Assembly (NCBI RefSeq): GCF_000226115.1
Contig: NC_016461.1
Span: forward strand, 3,720,001 to 3,784,000
Source: Thermothielavioides terrestris NRRL 8126
Taxonomy: Eukaryota > Ascomycota > Sordariomycetes > Sordariales > Chaetomiaceae
DNA: 64,000 nucleotides
Direction of reading: 5' to 3'
The translations under genes and the position numbers were made by a program. This document shows, piece by piece, positions 24,001 through 37,500 of the stretch. The notes under the pieces are model-generated. The model did no database searches. It was not told the DNA's origin and saw nothing but the letters and a program-made list of their open reading frames with translations. Positions within the stretch are counted from its first letter, which is position 1. Each line of letters starts with the position of its first letter.

Positions 24001-25660
24001 TAGATAATTCGTTTTTTAGCGCTCCCGCTTTCGCCTCTCCTTAGTAGATCGCCCTACAATAGTTTAGTCGATTAGTAGGATAGCTCTCGATCAATAGGAT
24101 AGCTTTAGCGATTCTAGTATATAAGGGCTATATAGCTAGCGAACTTACTACGTAGCTAGTGGAAAGAATATAATAGTATACTAACAATGTAGTAGATTCA
24201 AATAACTTATTTATTTCTAGCTACGCCTTATAAATGACCTTTAATGCTAAGATATCAATAGATAGCGTAGGGCAGACGTTGCTAATACATTAGATAGAAG
24301 TAATTATATCAAAGTTGTTCTCGAGCCTAGGCTTCTAGCCTATTAATATAACGTTTAAAGAGCGCCCTACTAGCAAGGCGGAGTCGCTTGCTAACAACGT
24401 GCCTATAGCTCTCGCGGAGCGTACGTCTAGCGTAGCGGCTACGCCCGCTAACAACAATAAGAAGGAGAAGAAGAAGGAGAAGGACAAGGATAAAGAGATA
24501 GAGGAATCTAAGCCTCCGACTCTATATAAGGGCGGCTTTGGCTATAAGAGAAGGGCGGTATATAGAGAGGGTGTAGATAGGGAACAACGTAATCGCTAAT
24601 AATACGATAGTCTAGTGACCTTGACTCGACGCTTAAGAAGAGAGTCCCTATAGACGCTACCTATATTATTCTATAAGTGTAGAGAGCGTAATTAAAGTAT
24701 ATCGAAGGCGTAAGCTATATATATACTAACAATGGTAGCTATCGCCGTTGTATAGCTAAGTTTTTCAATAGTAGTAGCACCCTCGTCTACTACTATTAAG
24801 CTGGTATATATCTATATATAGGTTATATATTCGTTGTGTCTAATATGCTTATAGGTTCTAGTTTATACTACGTCGAGTATATATAAAATAAATATACTTA
24901 CCTAGCTATAAGTTGCCCTCCTTCTTTAAAGGTACTAACCTTAGCGCTTTAAAGTTGAAACCTATGTTTTTATTATATATACGTTGTACTATTGCTAATC
25001 CTTTTAAAAAAATAAAGATTTATCCTACTGCCTTCGCTATAATTTATAGCTTTATTGAAGCCTTTAATAAGAGGGACTACCCTATCGCTAATAAAAAGGT
25101 AAGTTTTAAGTATCTCCCTTATATATACGTTGTATATACTAAGTACGTTCTAGCTGGCTATACTTGTCTAAAGCGTTATTAACGTATTTATAGTAGCCCG
25201 TAAGGCTATTAGCAGTGCCCTAGTCGCCTCTACCGCCTACTCTAAAAACTTCTTAGAGTAGTAGGGGGAGGTATAAAAGGTAGAGGGTATATTGAAGAGG
25301 CGCCTCCAACGCTTTATCGGCGTGTCTACGCTGCTCCTACCTCCTTCCCCTCCTCCTAGTACTACGTTAGAGGAGGTAGTAGAGAGGCTAGCTAAGCTAG
25401 AGGAGTAGCAAAAGTATATAGAGGGGGTAGTAGTAAATTAGCGAGTCTATTGTATCTATAAAGCGTATATATAGCTAACAATTAAAGAATGAAATTTTAA
25501 TAGTAGTGAAGAGCTAGGGTCTACTACTAGATAAAGATAAGGAGGGGGAGGGGGGTAGTAAGGAGGGCGCTAATAACGTATAGATAGCTGAGTTTATAAC
25601 GAAGTTGATCTAGGGCTTAGAGAAGGACTTAGCAATGTAGGGGGTAGCTATTAGGTAGGT
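24000..25660 (+). pseudogene. Degenerate antisense coding relic in Element A 3' region
   Basis: The plus strand, opposite to gag-pol, keeps protein-like stretches: a Lys/Glu-rich segment around 24,460-24,515 after MPIALAERTSS (24,399), a Cys/Tyr segment near 24,730-24,790, a hydrophobic open frame at 24,913-25,182 and a Leu/Glu coiled-coil-like stretch (TLEEVVERLAKLEE) near 25,365. They are not all in one frame, so frameshifts, introns or wrong choices on my part are possible. No family is recognised. It may be an accessory ORF of the element or chance low-stop sequence. Confidence 0.35.
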
Positions 25661-25819
25661 AGGTAGGTAGCTATTGCATTGTTTTTTCTTTTTTCCTTTT
25701 CTTTTCTTTTTTCCTTAATTGAAGCGCTGTTTAGCGCCTTTATTGCGTTTCTACCGCTTATCGCCTACGCCTATACTCATTTTAAATATATACTTTGTAA
25801 ACGTATAGTAAAGGCCTAT

Positions 25820-28800
25820 TATTAATATACCTATGTAGCTCCTAGGTGTTCTCCTTTAGTGGGTAGTTCTTTTATTTAATAAGGAAATACCTATCGAGAG
25901 GTGGCCCTATATGATTAAGAATAGCTTTGACCTCCTAATACTACTTCTATACAACGACCTATATATAATCGCGGTATATAAACGCTTTCTATAGGTTGTC
26001 GTTGAATAGCTTAAGTATTACAATAGAGAAAATAGGGTAGAACTTAAATATAGGTAGAAGATCTAAACGATATATTATCTTTTTACTACCTATATTAGCG
26101 ATGATTTTAAATGGCCTAAGATACTTATTTGCAAGTTTGCTACTTAGGTACCGCTAGCGAATATACTTTGAATTAACCTAAACCTATTGGCCAACTCTAA
26201 AGGTTATAGGCGTACGCTTACGGTTGTACTACTTTATATAACCTTCGTTGGCTTGTACTAGGGCTTTATAGATTCTTTCCTAATCTTTAGTGAGCTTCCT
26301 AGTATACTCCTCTATAGTAGGAACGTTGCTTGAGCTATTTGTAAACGAGTCTGCTGGATCGCGTAGGTGGTAGCTGTAAAAGAGGTATACCGGGGTCGCC
26401 TTTGTAGCCGAATACACTAAGGTATTGTAAGTGTATTTGGCTAGAGCCAACTTCTATACCTAGTTATACTGCTCCTATATACAGTAAGTATATAAGTAAT
26501 GTTCTAATGCCTAATTCTACCTCTCTGTCTAGCCGTTAGTCTAAGGATAGTATATAGTACTCAGCTTTTATATAATATCTAAGAGGTCGTAGAGTATACG
26601 CTAAAACTCACTTATAAACAAGCTCCTATAGTCGGAAACAATGGTCTATAGTAGGCCGAATAGTTGGTAGATGTAATCAAAGAAGAGGTGGGCAAAGGCG
26701 TTAGCCTAGAGCTGCTTATACATTGCGATATAGAGGGCGTACTTAGTAAACTTATCGACAATAACGAGGACGGCGTTGTAAGATTTGTATATACAGGGGT
26801 CGATAGAGGTAGGTAGGCTAGTGACAAAGTCAACTATAATATCTTGCTATAGGCGTTTAGGAACTGGTAGCGCTACGAGCTTACTATAAAAGCAGTGGGT
26901 TCTCACTTTTGTTTATCTATATATAACGTATTCTACTATATATTGATCGATCTCCCTATATATATCTAGCTAATAGTAGTAGCGCATTAGGCGCTTGCAA
27001 GTCTTTCTAATACCGCTATAGCTACCTATTGTAGCGTTGTAGTAGTGTACTAAAAGCGTATACTATAGGGCTATAGGCATATAGATCCTACTACTATAAC
27101 GTAGGATACTATCGTCTCTACGCTTCTACTGCCTACGTATATAAGCCGTCTTCTAAGCGCCCTTAGTTACCTAGGGATCGACTTCCTATACCTAGATTAG
27201 TTGCTGCTTAAAAGGCTAGCCTTCGTCCTCTACTAGCTTCCTAGTAACAGCAACGACGTATAGGCGGTGATTAGACATATATACGTCGCTAGCTAGACTA
27301 CTATAGGCCGTCTAGTCTAAGGGGGGTCGCCGCTTAGGCCCTAGGTAGCTAGATTCCCTTATATATGTTTCCTAGGCCTCTAGGGAGCTACGCTCTAGTA
27401 GTGGTTTACTAGGTCTATCTAGGCTATAGGTAGTACTTTTGTCTATACTATAGTTGACTAGTGGAAAAGCGTTATCTAAATAGGGCCTCTACGTCGCCGC
27501 CTCTCCCTTGTCCCTAGCCATAGGCTCACAGTAACGTTTACCGCTACCTATACATTATAGGACCTCCTAATTACTTTACTCAAGGTATATATTAGGTGTA
27601 ACACTCTTATTAAACTCCTACTTACGTAGCTTATACGTATCCTCCAACTCTCTAAAGCCTATACTAGGTCTTAGCTATATAGTTAAAGTAACAGCCCTAA
27701 CTATAGAGTAGTGCCCTAGTATATAGTCCTTTCCTATAGCAATATACTCCTTTAGGAGTTGTAGCAATGGGTTCTTAGCGCCTTCGTCGCTAGGGCCTTC
27801 TACTAGGTCTAGTCTTCGAAAGAGTCTGTTAGTAGGGTTCTATAGGCTAAGGCGATACTTAATAACGAAGTTAAATTCTATAAGCTTATCGCTCTAATGT
27901 AGTTACTATATAGAGGGCTACTTCTTTGTCTTTATATACTTGAGGTTCAAGTAGTTAGTAAGGGCGATTATAGTAGTCTATAAGTATAGGAGGTAATACC
28001 GCTAGGCCTAAAAGGCGTCGATAAATGTAAATAGCTCCCTATTACTAGTGCTATAGCGTATTTCTTTAGAGCTAAGTTTATAGGAGTAGAACGTAATAGG
28101 GTGCTACTAGCCCTTAAACAGTTGGGAGAGGACTACGCTAATAGCGAACTTCGAAGTATCTACTTTAATATAGGTCGGAAGGCTAGGATTGAAATAGCGT
28201 AGGATAGGCACTTCCTAGAATCTATACTATAGCTTATAGAACGTATTAATTATATCCTATATTATCTCGAAGATATAATTGCCTTAGAGTAGGTTGGTCA
28301 AGGGGGTATAGATCTTCGAGTAGTTATAAATAAACTTATAGTAGAAGCTAGTAAACCTAAGGAACACCTAGATGTTATAAGCGCTACGAGGTAGTAGCTA
28401 CTATGTAATAGCTTCAATGTACAATAGTTCTATCTTAATGCCCTCTAGGGTGACAATGAACTTGAGGAATTCGACTTTACATATATAGAACTAGCACTTA
28501 GGGAGGTTGACGTAGAGGTCGGCTTTTTACAACTATTCTAAAACTTTATATATATACCGTTTATACTTAGCTTCGTCATTGCTAAAGATTAGTATATTAT
28601 TTAAATATACGATATAAATAATATTAACAAGGCTAGAGAGGGCGTAGTTGATATAAGTTTAGAAGGTTGTAGGTACGTTAGCTAGGCCTATTGGCATTAC
28701 AACAAACTCAAAGTGGCTATAGTATATACGAAAGGTAGTCTTCTACTTGTCGCCCTTATATAGCTAGATCCGATAGTATATATCCTTTAAATTGAGCTTA

Positions 28801-29640
28801 GTATAGATCTTTATAGAAGATAGGCGATCGAGGATCTCGCTAATTAGAGGAATAGGAGTGCGGCTTTTATAGGTAATATAATTAAGCGTATAATAGTCGA
28901 TAACGAAGCGTAATTCGCCTCCCTTCTTTGGAACAAATAGAATAGGTATGCCTATAGGACTAGTAGAAGGTTGGATCTACTGCTTCTCTAGAGCCTTTGT
29001 AAGCCATTTATATAGGGTTTCTAATTCCTTCTCGCTAAGAGGGTAGATTGGCCCCTATAGTATAGTCGCACTATCTTCGAGATCAATATAGTATTTAAAT
29101 ATAGTGTAGCGAGGCAGGGGAGGTCGATCTATAGTGGAGAAGAGGTCTCGGTAGGCCTTATATACTTCTAGGAGCTTAGGAGTAGTAGGTTATAAGCCAA
29201 CGGTAGGCGAGTCTTCTTTAGCTAGGTCGTTTAGGTTAGCTAGGTTAGGCGGTTCGGCTAGGTCGGTAACTAGTATAAGCGTAGCAATAAGGAAAGTATT
29301 ATCGCTCTAATCCTATTTAGGCTCAACTTGTAAACTAAGGTAGCGCTTTAAGTTTAGGTAAGTCCAAGTCTTTTTATAGTAGTTGAAGAATAGCTTAGCT
29401 ATCTCTATCTAAGTTTAGCCTAAGAGGATTGTAAATAGCTCAATATCTATAACTACAAAGCGTAGTAGATAGGTCTAGGAGTATCTAAGGTGGTTAGTAA
29501 TACGAATATATAGGGGGTATACACTATACATTAGAATAGGTACATTGCCAACAGTAGCAAATCTAGAGCATTGAATAAACTTAGTCAACTATGAGTACTT
29601 AGCTAGAAAGCTACAACTAATTATATTGTAATCCAACCTA
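25820..29640 (-). pseudogene. Element A pol: protease (part), RT, RNase H, integrase, chromodomain
   Basis: Read on the minus strand from 29,640 down. The end of a retropepsin (FVVIDIELFTILLG, about 29.4 kb) is followed by RT with FVPKKGGELRFVIDY (about 28.9 kb) and the catalytic box at 28,596-28,607, which now reads YLNN instead of the YLDD of active enzymes. The integrase core (VDKFTKYALYIA...IVSDYRSLF) is near 26.6-26.8 kb. A chromodomain (EVKAILNHIGPP, then a DRYFLIKWKNYP-type core) lies at about 25,820-25,935. RT and chromodomain are in the same frame. Stops are TAG/TAA only. Chromodomains steer integration to methylated-histone chromatin. The two Asp-to-Asn changes in RT alone would kill the element. 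Confidence 0.82.
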
Positions 29641-29644
29641 GTAT

Positions 29645-30132
29645 TGAATTAGGGTGATAGACTACTTAGATATAGGGACCTAGTTTTTCCATTTGTTTCA
29701 GTGCGTTGCATTCGTTGCTAGGGGGATCTAGCCCTCTAATCGTATATATTTAAGCAGGCTAAGCCTATCTTCTTTGTTATTAAGCAAGATATTAAACAGT
29801 TGTCAATATATGTTCGTTGACACTACGTTAGTGGTTCTCCTTCTTCTAGGAAGGCTGTTGAGCCTCTCCTTTCGTTGTTCTACCTTTATCTAGACGATAG
29901 GCATTCGAGCTATTGAGCTTTGACCGTATTTTTATTGTCTTTTGTCTTCCTGCTATATCCTACTAGACGTACCTGAGCTATATATTTTCCTTTTAGGAGA
30001 TATCCTTCCTACTACTCGATATATACTATCTTCGTCTATCTAGAGGGATATTACATTCCTTTAGGAGCTATCTTGTGTACCTGGTCCTAGGTATAGTAGG
30101 GTAGGTTGGTATAGAGGTTTTACACTATTTTA
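29645..30132 (+). repeat. Element B 5' LTR
   Basis: 488 bp, the same length as 60,597-61,084, differing by transitions. The inner edge (about 30,135, TAGGGGCTTAATT) could be a RIP-mutated tRNA primer site starting TGG, but I cannot assign the tRNA. Confidence 0.92.
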
Positions 30133-30499
30133 AATAGGGGCTTAATTAGGGAGGAGCTTAGCTCTATATCTAAATAGGATAGTATAGACTACGAAGTCTT
30201 CTAAGATCGTAGAACTATATAATGCTATATTAATAGCTATATAACGACGATATAGCCGACCTATTGAGGCTCTAGTACACTGATATTGGTATCTCTAGGA
30301 GACGTAGAAACCTATTGAGGCATATACGTTCTAGGGGTCTATTGAGACCTTGTCCTAGGAAACCTTCCTTTGCCTAGATAGTATAGGGCATCGAAAAGAT
30401 ATCCTATTATCCCTAATACTTCGAAGACCTATTGAAGCTTCGTTATTATCGATATAGCGGTCGTAAAACGCTAATCTAATCGAAAGACGATAGTTCTAT

Positions 30500-33392
30500 C
30501 CTTCTAAGTAGAGATAGAGGTAGAATTTTTATCGATTATCATTTTCTTCTCCGGTCTAGCTAAACTAGTTACGAAAGCGATTAAGCGTAGTAGCTATTTA
30601 TAAGCTTCCGAGCTTAGGACTATACCTTTATAATACTTAGCTCTTTCTAATAGTATATCTAGCACTATTTTATATCGGATACAAGGTCTTAGTATAGACT
30701 TTTACTTTTCTTCTTAAGAGCTATACTCTTACTGCTATTATATTAGTTGGGTCTAGTATATTAGTTGCTAGGGGTATCTAGGTGATTTATAAAGAACCTA
30801 TAGTTATCCTTCGAGGCCTCTAAACTATATATTCCAAAGGAACTTAGCTTCTTAAGAAGTTTTCTTCCTCTAGATAGACGTCGAGGGAGTCGATATTTCT
30901 ATAGAAGTGTATATATCAGTCTTTTTATAGTCTATCGATATAGTCGTTGCCTTTCTTAAAGACGATAGCGAAGCGCCTAATAACTAGACTCTAGCGATAT
31001 ATATATACACTGTCTATAGAAGCTCTAGGAATTCTATTGACCTTTATAATACTATTAATCCTAATACCGACCTTCGAGGGAGAGTCTAAGGACGTACTTA
31101 TCTTATAGCCTTTCCAAAGTATACTAAGCGAAGAAGACTTAGCCGAAGTAGTATAAACACCCTTTCTATCTTCGTTAGATACCTCTACTCCGCTTATCTA
31201 TATAGAGGCATTTATAGTAACACCTTCTAGTCTCTCTAAAGCCAAAGCTCTAAAGAAGATAACTAAGTATATTCTTACTATTGTACTTAGTATAACCTTT
31301 CTAACCCTAGCGAAGGCTAGCCTTTAGGGCCACTTCTCTAGTCAGAATGCTATACAATGGATTAAGACCTTCGAAGAGATATATAAGGCTTATTAGGTCA
31401 TCAATAACAAGACTTATATATATCTATTCGAGCTTTAGTGTAATACTACGATCTAGCCTATTATCCATTACTAGGAGAAAAAGGACTGAGAGACCTAGGT
31501 AGCTTTTAAGGCTAAGTTCCTAAAGCGTTAGAAAGGCGACGATCCTAAGCAATATAGTAATAGCGGTTACCTTTGTAATCTAATTAAAGGGAGATACTAG
31601 CTAGTTAGCAAGGTTATCTACAACTATTTTAAGTTAATCGATTGTATATATACTATCGCCCTAGCTAAAGTTCGTAAGGAGCTATAGTATATAATTGTTC
31701 CAACTATATAGTATACGTTTGATTAGCGGATCTAGGTAGCTCTTAAGGACCGTTAACGTACTTTAAAGAAGGACGACAAGGACTCTATCTATATTATAAA
31801 GTAGATAGACTTCCTCGAATTTGTTTAGGATACTCTTTAGAAGGGTCTTAATATAGAAGACCTCTTTCTTAAGACCTATAAACGTAAGATCAATTTGTAG
31901 AAATACTACTCGCCTTTAGCTACGTCTACTATTAAGACAACTCCTAAGCTATAGGAGTAGGAAGAGAAAGAGCCGAAGAAAGCTCTTATATCTACGCCCA
32001 ACGATATTGATAATCTAGCTAATTAGCTCTAGCGTCTACGCATTTAGAAGTAGAAGATCGTTAAGTAGTTTAAACGGAAGATCGAGGCCCTCCGTTCATA
32101 TAGAATCGATCCTACTCTTAACGAGATCGAGGTTCTCTAGACGTATTTCTAGTAGCGGAGCTACTTATAGGAGAGATACATTAGCTTCGTCACTGGCCTA
32201 TATATTGATAGTTGTCCTTCTAGCTATAGTAGACCTATAAGCTCTAGCTATTACTACTATTGCAGTAACTCTAACTATATAGTCCTCGAGTATATAGAAG
32301 CTATAAAAGCTATAGCTATAGGTCTAATATATCGCAAGGGTATAGACTACTGCCTTAGCGATAGGAGCAAGAAGGGCTATACACCAACTGAGACGATTAC
32401 CTTTATAAAGGTAGATGTTGATAGTATACAAAAGGTCGGCAAGATCAGCCAACTCGTTCTTATATATATAGCCTATTGTCTACGATATAATAGCTACCTT
32501 ATATACTAGGCGTACTATCGTGAGTATAAACGCCTAAATAGCTGCCTATTCAAGCTAGATATATCCCTAGTATTAAACAAGTACTACCTCTAGTAGCTTA
32601 AGCTATATTAGGAGCCTACAACTATCTAGACAACAATTAATCGTCTTATATACGAAGGGGAGCCTAAGCTTACCTCTGTCTTCTATTATATAGCGTCTAA
32701 TCAGTTATTGTTTTATATAGTTCTATTAGAAGGAAGTCGTATCTTAACTTAGAAGGTTGTCCTATGGCCTATGCTAAAGGCTAATGAATTTCGCCAACTA
32801 CCTCTTCCTCTCTTTAACTAGACTAAGGGGGAAGCTAAAGGGGAAGTAGACAAGGAAGTAGAGACTATACTTCAAGGTATACCATCTACTAAGCGTCGGT
32901 TCGCTAAGGACGAAAGGGAAGACAATATCTAGATAGGCGGCACTTCTATATCTCTAGCGAAGCCTCCTTATATAACTATCCTTAAGAACCTAGCTATAGC
33001 GAATTATATAAAGAAAGAGGAGCTATAGTCTAAGCCATCTATATTGAAGGTTGCTACGTTGCCTCTGTATATAAAGGATACGATCTATACTACAATAAAG
33101 GCGAAGACCAGTCTAACCTTTAACGACTTAGTCTATATCTTGCCTAAGTATAAAGACGCTTTGATCGTATATCTATAGAGCATTTCCGCTAACGTCGAGG
33201 TTATCGACTATAAGAGGTCTAGTGTTCCTAAGCCTAATAGACTAGCTACTATACTAAGAGATATAGGAGTCTATATATAGGCTTTATATACTAATATAAA
33301 TATACTTAATAGTCTTTGCTCTAGTTAGACTAAGACGGTTCTAGCGATCTTTAGAGTTACTAAGGACGACGTATAGAGCATCTATATAGGAA
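30500..33392 (+). pseudogene. Element B gag (first part of gag-pol)
   Basis: The frame contains gag-like helical sequence (NAIQWIKTFEEIYKAY near 31.35 kb) and a zinc knuckle at 32,252-32,293 with exact C-x2-C-x4-H-x4-C spacing, in which three of the four ligands now read Tyr (Y..C....Y....Y). Cys-to-Tyr and His-to-Tyr are single transitions, as expected of RIP. Element D interrupts the frame at 33,397/33,398, and the frame resumes in phase at 41,223. The start codon is uncertain. Confidence 0.7.
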
Positions 33393-33397
33393 GCCTC

Positions 33398-34291
33398 TGT
33401 TAGAGAGATAGATTGTTATTATGCTAGAGGAGAAGGCTAGCATAGGAGAGCAGGTTCAGAGGTATGCACCGAAGGTGTAGGGTAGGTCGATCGAGAGGTA
33501 TTAGAAGGTTCGGAGGTTTAGGAGGATGCTCTACGGGTGCAAGGTAAATGGCTTAGTAGGAGGGTTCGGAGGATAGTTCGAAAGGTTGGGAGCAAGATAG
33601 CTAATCGCAAGCATATGAGGTCTTCGGACCCCAGTGCTATTGTGCTTCGTCACAGAGATGGCGTAGCGCAGGTGGTGGTTATGGCATATGCAAAAATAGA
33701 TCAAAGAAGCAGAGGCTATGAGTTCAACTCGCAAAAGGATCTATTTAGTTCAAGGTTCTATCTTCTAGAGCTAGGAGGCACTGCGGTATTTATAGTTCTA
33801 GAGCTACGGTACATACCTTAGCTGATTTGGCTAAGGTTCGGCTAATCCGGATGTTCTAATGGAGCTGCACTAGCCGTATTTAGCTAGGTTATCAAAGTAT
33901 AACGTATAGAACCAATTAGAGCTACACTGAACGTTCTAACAGAGCTGCACTAGCCGCATTTAGCTAAGTTATCAAAGTATAACGTTTAATATCCGTATGC
34001 TCGGATCTGAACGGCTCTAATCCAACGGTTTAGATCAGATATATCAGTTTCGACAGCTCGGATCTAATAACTTAGATCCACTTATCTAGATTCTATCTCA
34101 GCCGTTGTCAACCGTTAAGGTTAACAGCCATTGGCAATGGTTATCGAAAACTAATAGCTGTTACCAACTGTCAGTAACTGCCAAGGTATAAGTTATAGTA
34201 CTATAGTAGTTATAACGTTATAGAACCTTTAGAGGGAGCTTTGTTATAGGGAATGCTTAGTATTAGTTATTTATATTGTTATATATTAACA
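33398..34291 (-). repeat. Element D LTR (3' LTR in coding sense)
   Basis: 894 bp and fairly well preserved. The LTR end and polypurine tract are duplicated just inside: the block AGTTATTTATATTGTTAT...CTCCCCT at about 34,265-34,298 recurs at about 34,322-34,354. Confidence 0.92.
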
Positions 34292-34429
34292 CTCCCCTAT
34301 AATCTTAGCTCTCGCTTAGATTAGTTATTTATATTGTTATTTATTATAGCTCCCCTGTAATAGGTATACTGAGAAGAGGAAAAATTGTAAAAACCTCTCT
34401 TAGATTATAGAGAGAAAAACTCAGTGTGA

Positions 34430-34560
34430 GAAAACCCTTTATTAGTTATTTAGGGATAACCTATGTAGGAAAAAACCCTATTATCTTATTAAGGGAAACC
34501 TTATTCGGAGAAAAACCCTTTTATCGTATTGAGGGAAACTATATATAGAGAAAAACCCTT
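34430..34560. repeat. Degenerate tandem repeat in Element D
   Basis: Units of about 45-55 bases built from GAGAAAAACCCTT and TTATTAAGGGAAACC occur three times between the coding end and the 3' LTR. They are imperfect and their function is unknown. Confidence 0.6.
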
Positions 34561-34561
34561 A

Positions 34562-37500
34562 TTATATAAGCCGAATATTTTTCTTCCACTGTTCTAGCTA
34601 TGTAATGGGTATTGTTTTTGTAAGAGAATCTATAAGATTTTCCTTTAAAGGAATATATTTTATTTGAATCTCGTTATTTTCTAGCAGTTCTTGAACAAAG
34701 TGATATCAGATATCAATATGCTTAGTTCTCTTATGAAATTTAGGGTTATTGGCAAGTTTTATAGCGCTAGTGTTATTAACTAGTATAAGAGGAAGTTGTT
34801 TTAGAACAGGTATAGAAAGCTCTTTTATTATATAGTTAAAACTGTTGTATATATATAATGCCTCTTTGCAAGTATTGGCCAAAGCCATATATTCTGCCTC
34901 TGTGGTAGAGGTTGCAACAGTTTTCTAAAGAGTACTACTCCAACTTATAGTGTTATTGGCGAGCATTGTTATATAACTAGTTACTGATCGTCTAGTATTA
35001 GGGCAGCTTGCCCAATTAGAGTCACAGTATATTTTTAATATCAATTCTTTTATATTAGAGCAGTTATAGAGTATTCCTTCCTCTAAGCAGTTATGAAGGT
35101 ATGCAAAGATATCATCAACGGCTAGGAAATGTTCCTTTGCTAGATTTAAAGCGTATTTAGCACACCTTTGTATAGGATAAGCAATATTAAAGCGCGTTTT
35201 AACTGCTAAGTATAATATTGAACCAACGTATCGTTGATACTCAACAGTCTCTTTATAGGTAGCTTGCCCATTATTTTTATATAGCTTTATATTTCGAGTT
35301 GGACTCTTTCTCAGTGGAAGTTCCTCCTTGTTATACTTCTTTATTATATTTCTAGTATATTTTTCTTAGTAAAGGAGGAGAGTTTTATTCTTCTTGTTTA
35401 TCTTCATTTGTATACTAAGAAAAGTATTTACTTCGCCAATGTATTTAAGCTCTATATTCGTAGAGATCTTTTCTAATATCTCCTTTATCTGTTTATAATT
35501 TAGGCTAGTTATTATTAGATCATCTATATAGCAAAGCAGTATTATCTTATAGTTATAATTTATAAAGGCTCCTTCATTATATAGTATTGCCTTAAAGCTA
35601 AGTTTATTTAGGATATTAGAGAGGTATTTATACCAAAGTCTTAGTAATTGTTTTAGACCGTATAAGGCCTTTTTCAGTTTAAGGCACTTCTTATTTTTAT
35701 CGAGGTCGTTATAAAAACTTTGTAGTAGAGCAATATATATATTAGTATTAATATCTACGTATACAAAGGCATTCTTAACATCAAATTGGTGAAATGTCTA
35801 ACCTAGGGCAGTGGCTAAGACAAAGGTTATACGATAGGTCTCTAGACGGTATACTATAGAGAAAGTCTCTAAGTAATCAAGTCCTTCTATTTATTTAAAG
35901 CCTTGAACTACCTATCTAGCCTTGTATTTTATTATATTGTTATTCTGATCAGTCTTCAACCTATATACCTAATGGGCACCAAGTGGTTGTCTATCTTTAG
36001 GAATATCAACAATATCCCAAGTATCCTTGTCGACGAGCTCAAATATCTTAAGCTTCATTGCCTTAGACCAGTTATCAGCGTAGGGACCAGTTGTTGCTTA
36101 GTTATAGCTATTTGGCTCGTTATTCCCTTCTTTTATTAGAAATATATTTGGATATTTATTTATTATCTATACACAGTAGTGTATCTTTTAGAATTGTTTA
36201 TAGTATTGGTTTTCTTTGTAAGGGATTTCAATGATAAGTTCTTCATCGTTATTATTATTATTATCTTGTATTACTATAGTAGAGGAGTTTATACTTATAG
36301 TAATTGACCTTGTTATTATCCTTAGATTTCTCTCAACTATATTATCCTCTTCTATTTGAGGCTGAGACTAAGCCAAAGTCTTATTTTGAGAGTTATCTAG
36401 AGTATTATTCTAAGAGTTATTCGGAGAGTTATTAGGTATTTCTATATCTAAGTCTGCAAGTTGGTTATCTATCTCCTTATTTTTATCTTTATTATTAAGC
36501 TCTTTATTAGGGAATTGGCCTTTGAGTATTTTAATATCATGGGTCTAGAAAGCCCGTTGTTTATTTGTGTCAAAGACTTTATAGATATGACTATCTTGCC
36601 TAAATCCTATTAATATGCCTTTCGCAGCTTGTTTAGCGAGCTTGTTATTGCTATTTGGTCCTTTTATCTTATAGTAAGCTTTAGATCCCTAGATTCTTAT
36701 ATTATCAATATTTGGTTTTATTTTATATTTTATCTCAAAAGGAGTTTTATATTTGAGACTCGAATAAGGAGTTTTATTATAGATATCGGTAGCGGCTAAT
36801 AGAGCTTCTCTCTAAAGGTATTTCGGAGCTCTTGAATCTATTAACATTGCCCTTACTCTTATAAGCAACGTCTGATTTATACGCTCTGGAAAGCCGTTTA
36901 GCTCTTTGGTATTAGCTAGTGAACGTTGATATATTATACCCTCTCTAAGAAGGAAGTCTTCGAATATCTTAGATATATATTTACCACCGTTATTACTTTG
37001 GAAAATGCGTATCCTTTTGTTATCTTTATTATTTTCTGACCTTGCCTTGAATTTAACAAAGGCATTATAGACTTCGTCTTTAGTACGAAGCAGTTCTACC
37101 TCTAGGAATCTAGTTCCTTTATCTAGAAAGGTTATAAAATATCTATATCTATTATAGGTAGGTGTTTTGAAAGGGCTACAGAGGTTACTACTTATTTTAT
37201 CAAGGTATTCGTATACCATTTTATTAGTTAATGCTCGGTACACTTTATTTCTAAAGAAAGCCTTAAGACAGACTTTACAACAATTATCTTTATCTTTATC
37301 CTTATTCTTCTTCTTCTTTATATAGGTGTTATTCGAAGAAGTGTTTTTTATTAGATTATCTATATTCCTTTTATTTAGGTGACCGAAACGCCTATATAGT
37401 GTCTCAATATCTACTGCCCTCTTAACGTGATTTATCAAAGGTAGATTTTTATTCTAGTTATTGATTATTAGGATATAGAATAATCCGTCTCTCTTTTCTC

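Noticed and set aside
33655..33735. A-box/B-box-like sequence (TAGCGCAGGTGG ... GAGTTCAACTC) inside the Element D LTR
   Set aside because: The T-arm and acceptor stem do not pair, and the second LTR copy shows the same non-folding sequence. Not a credible tRNA.
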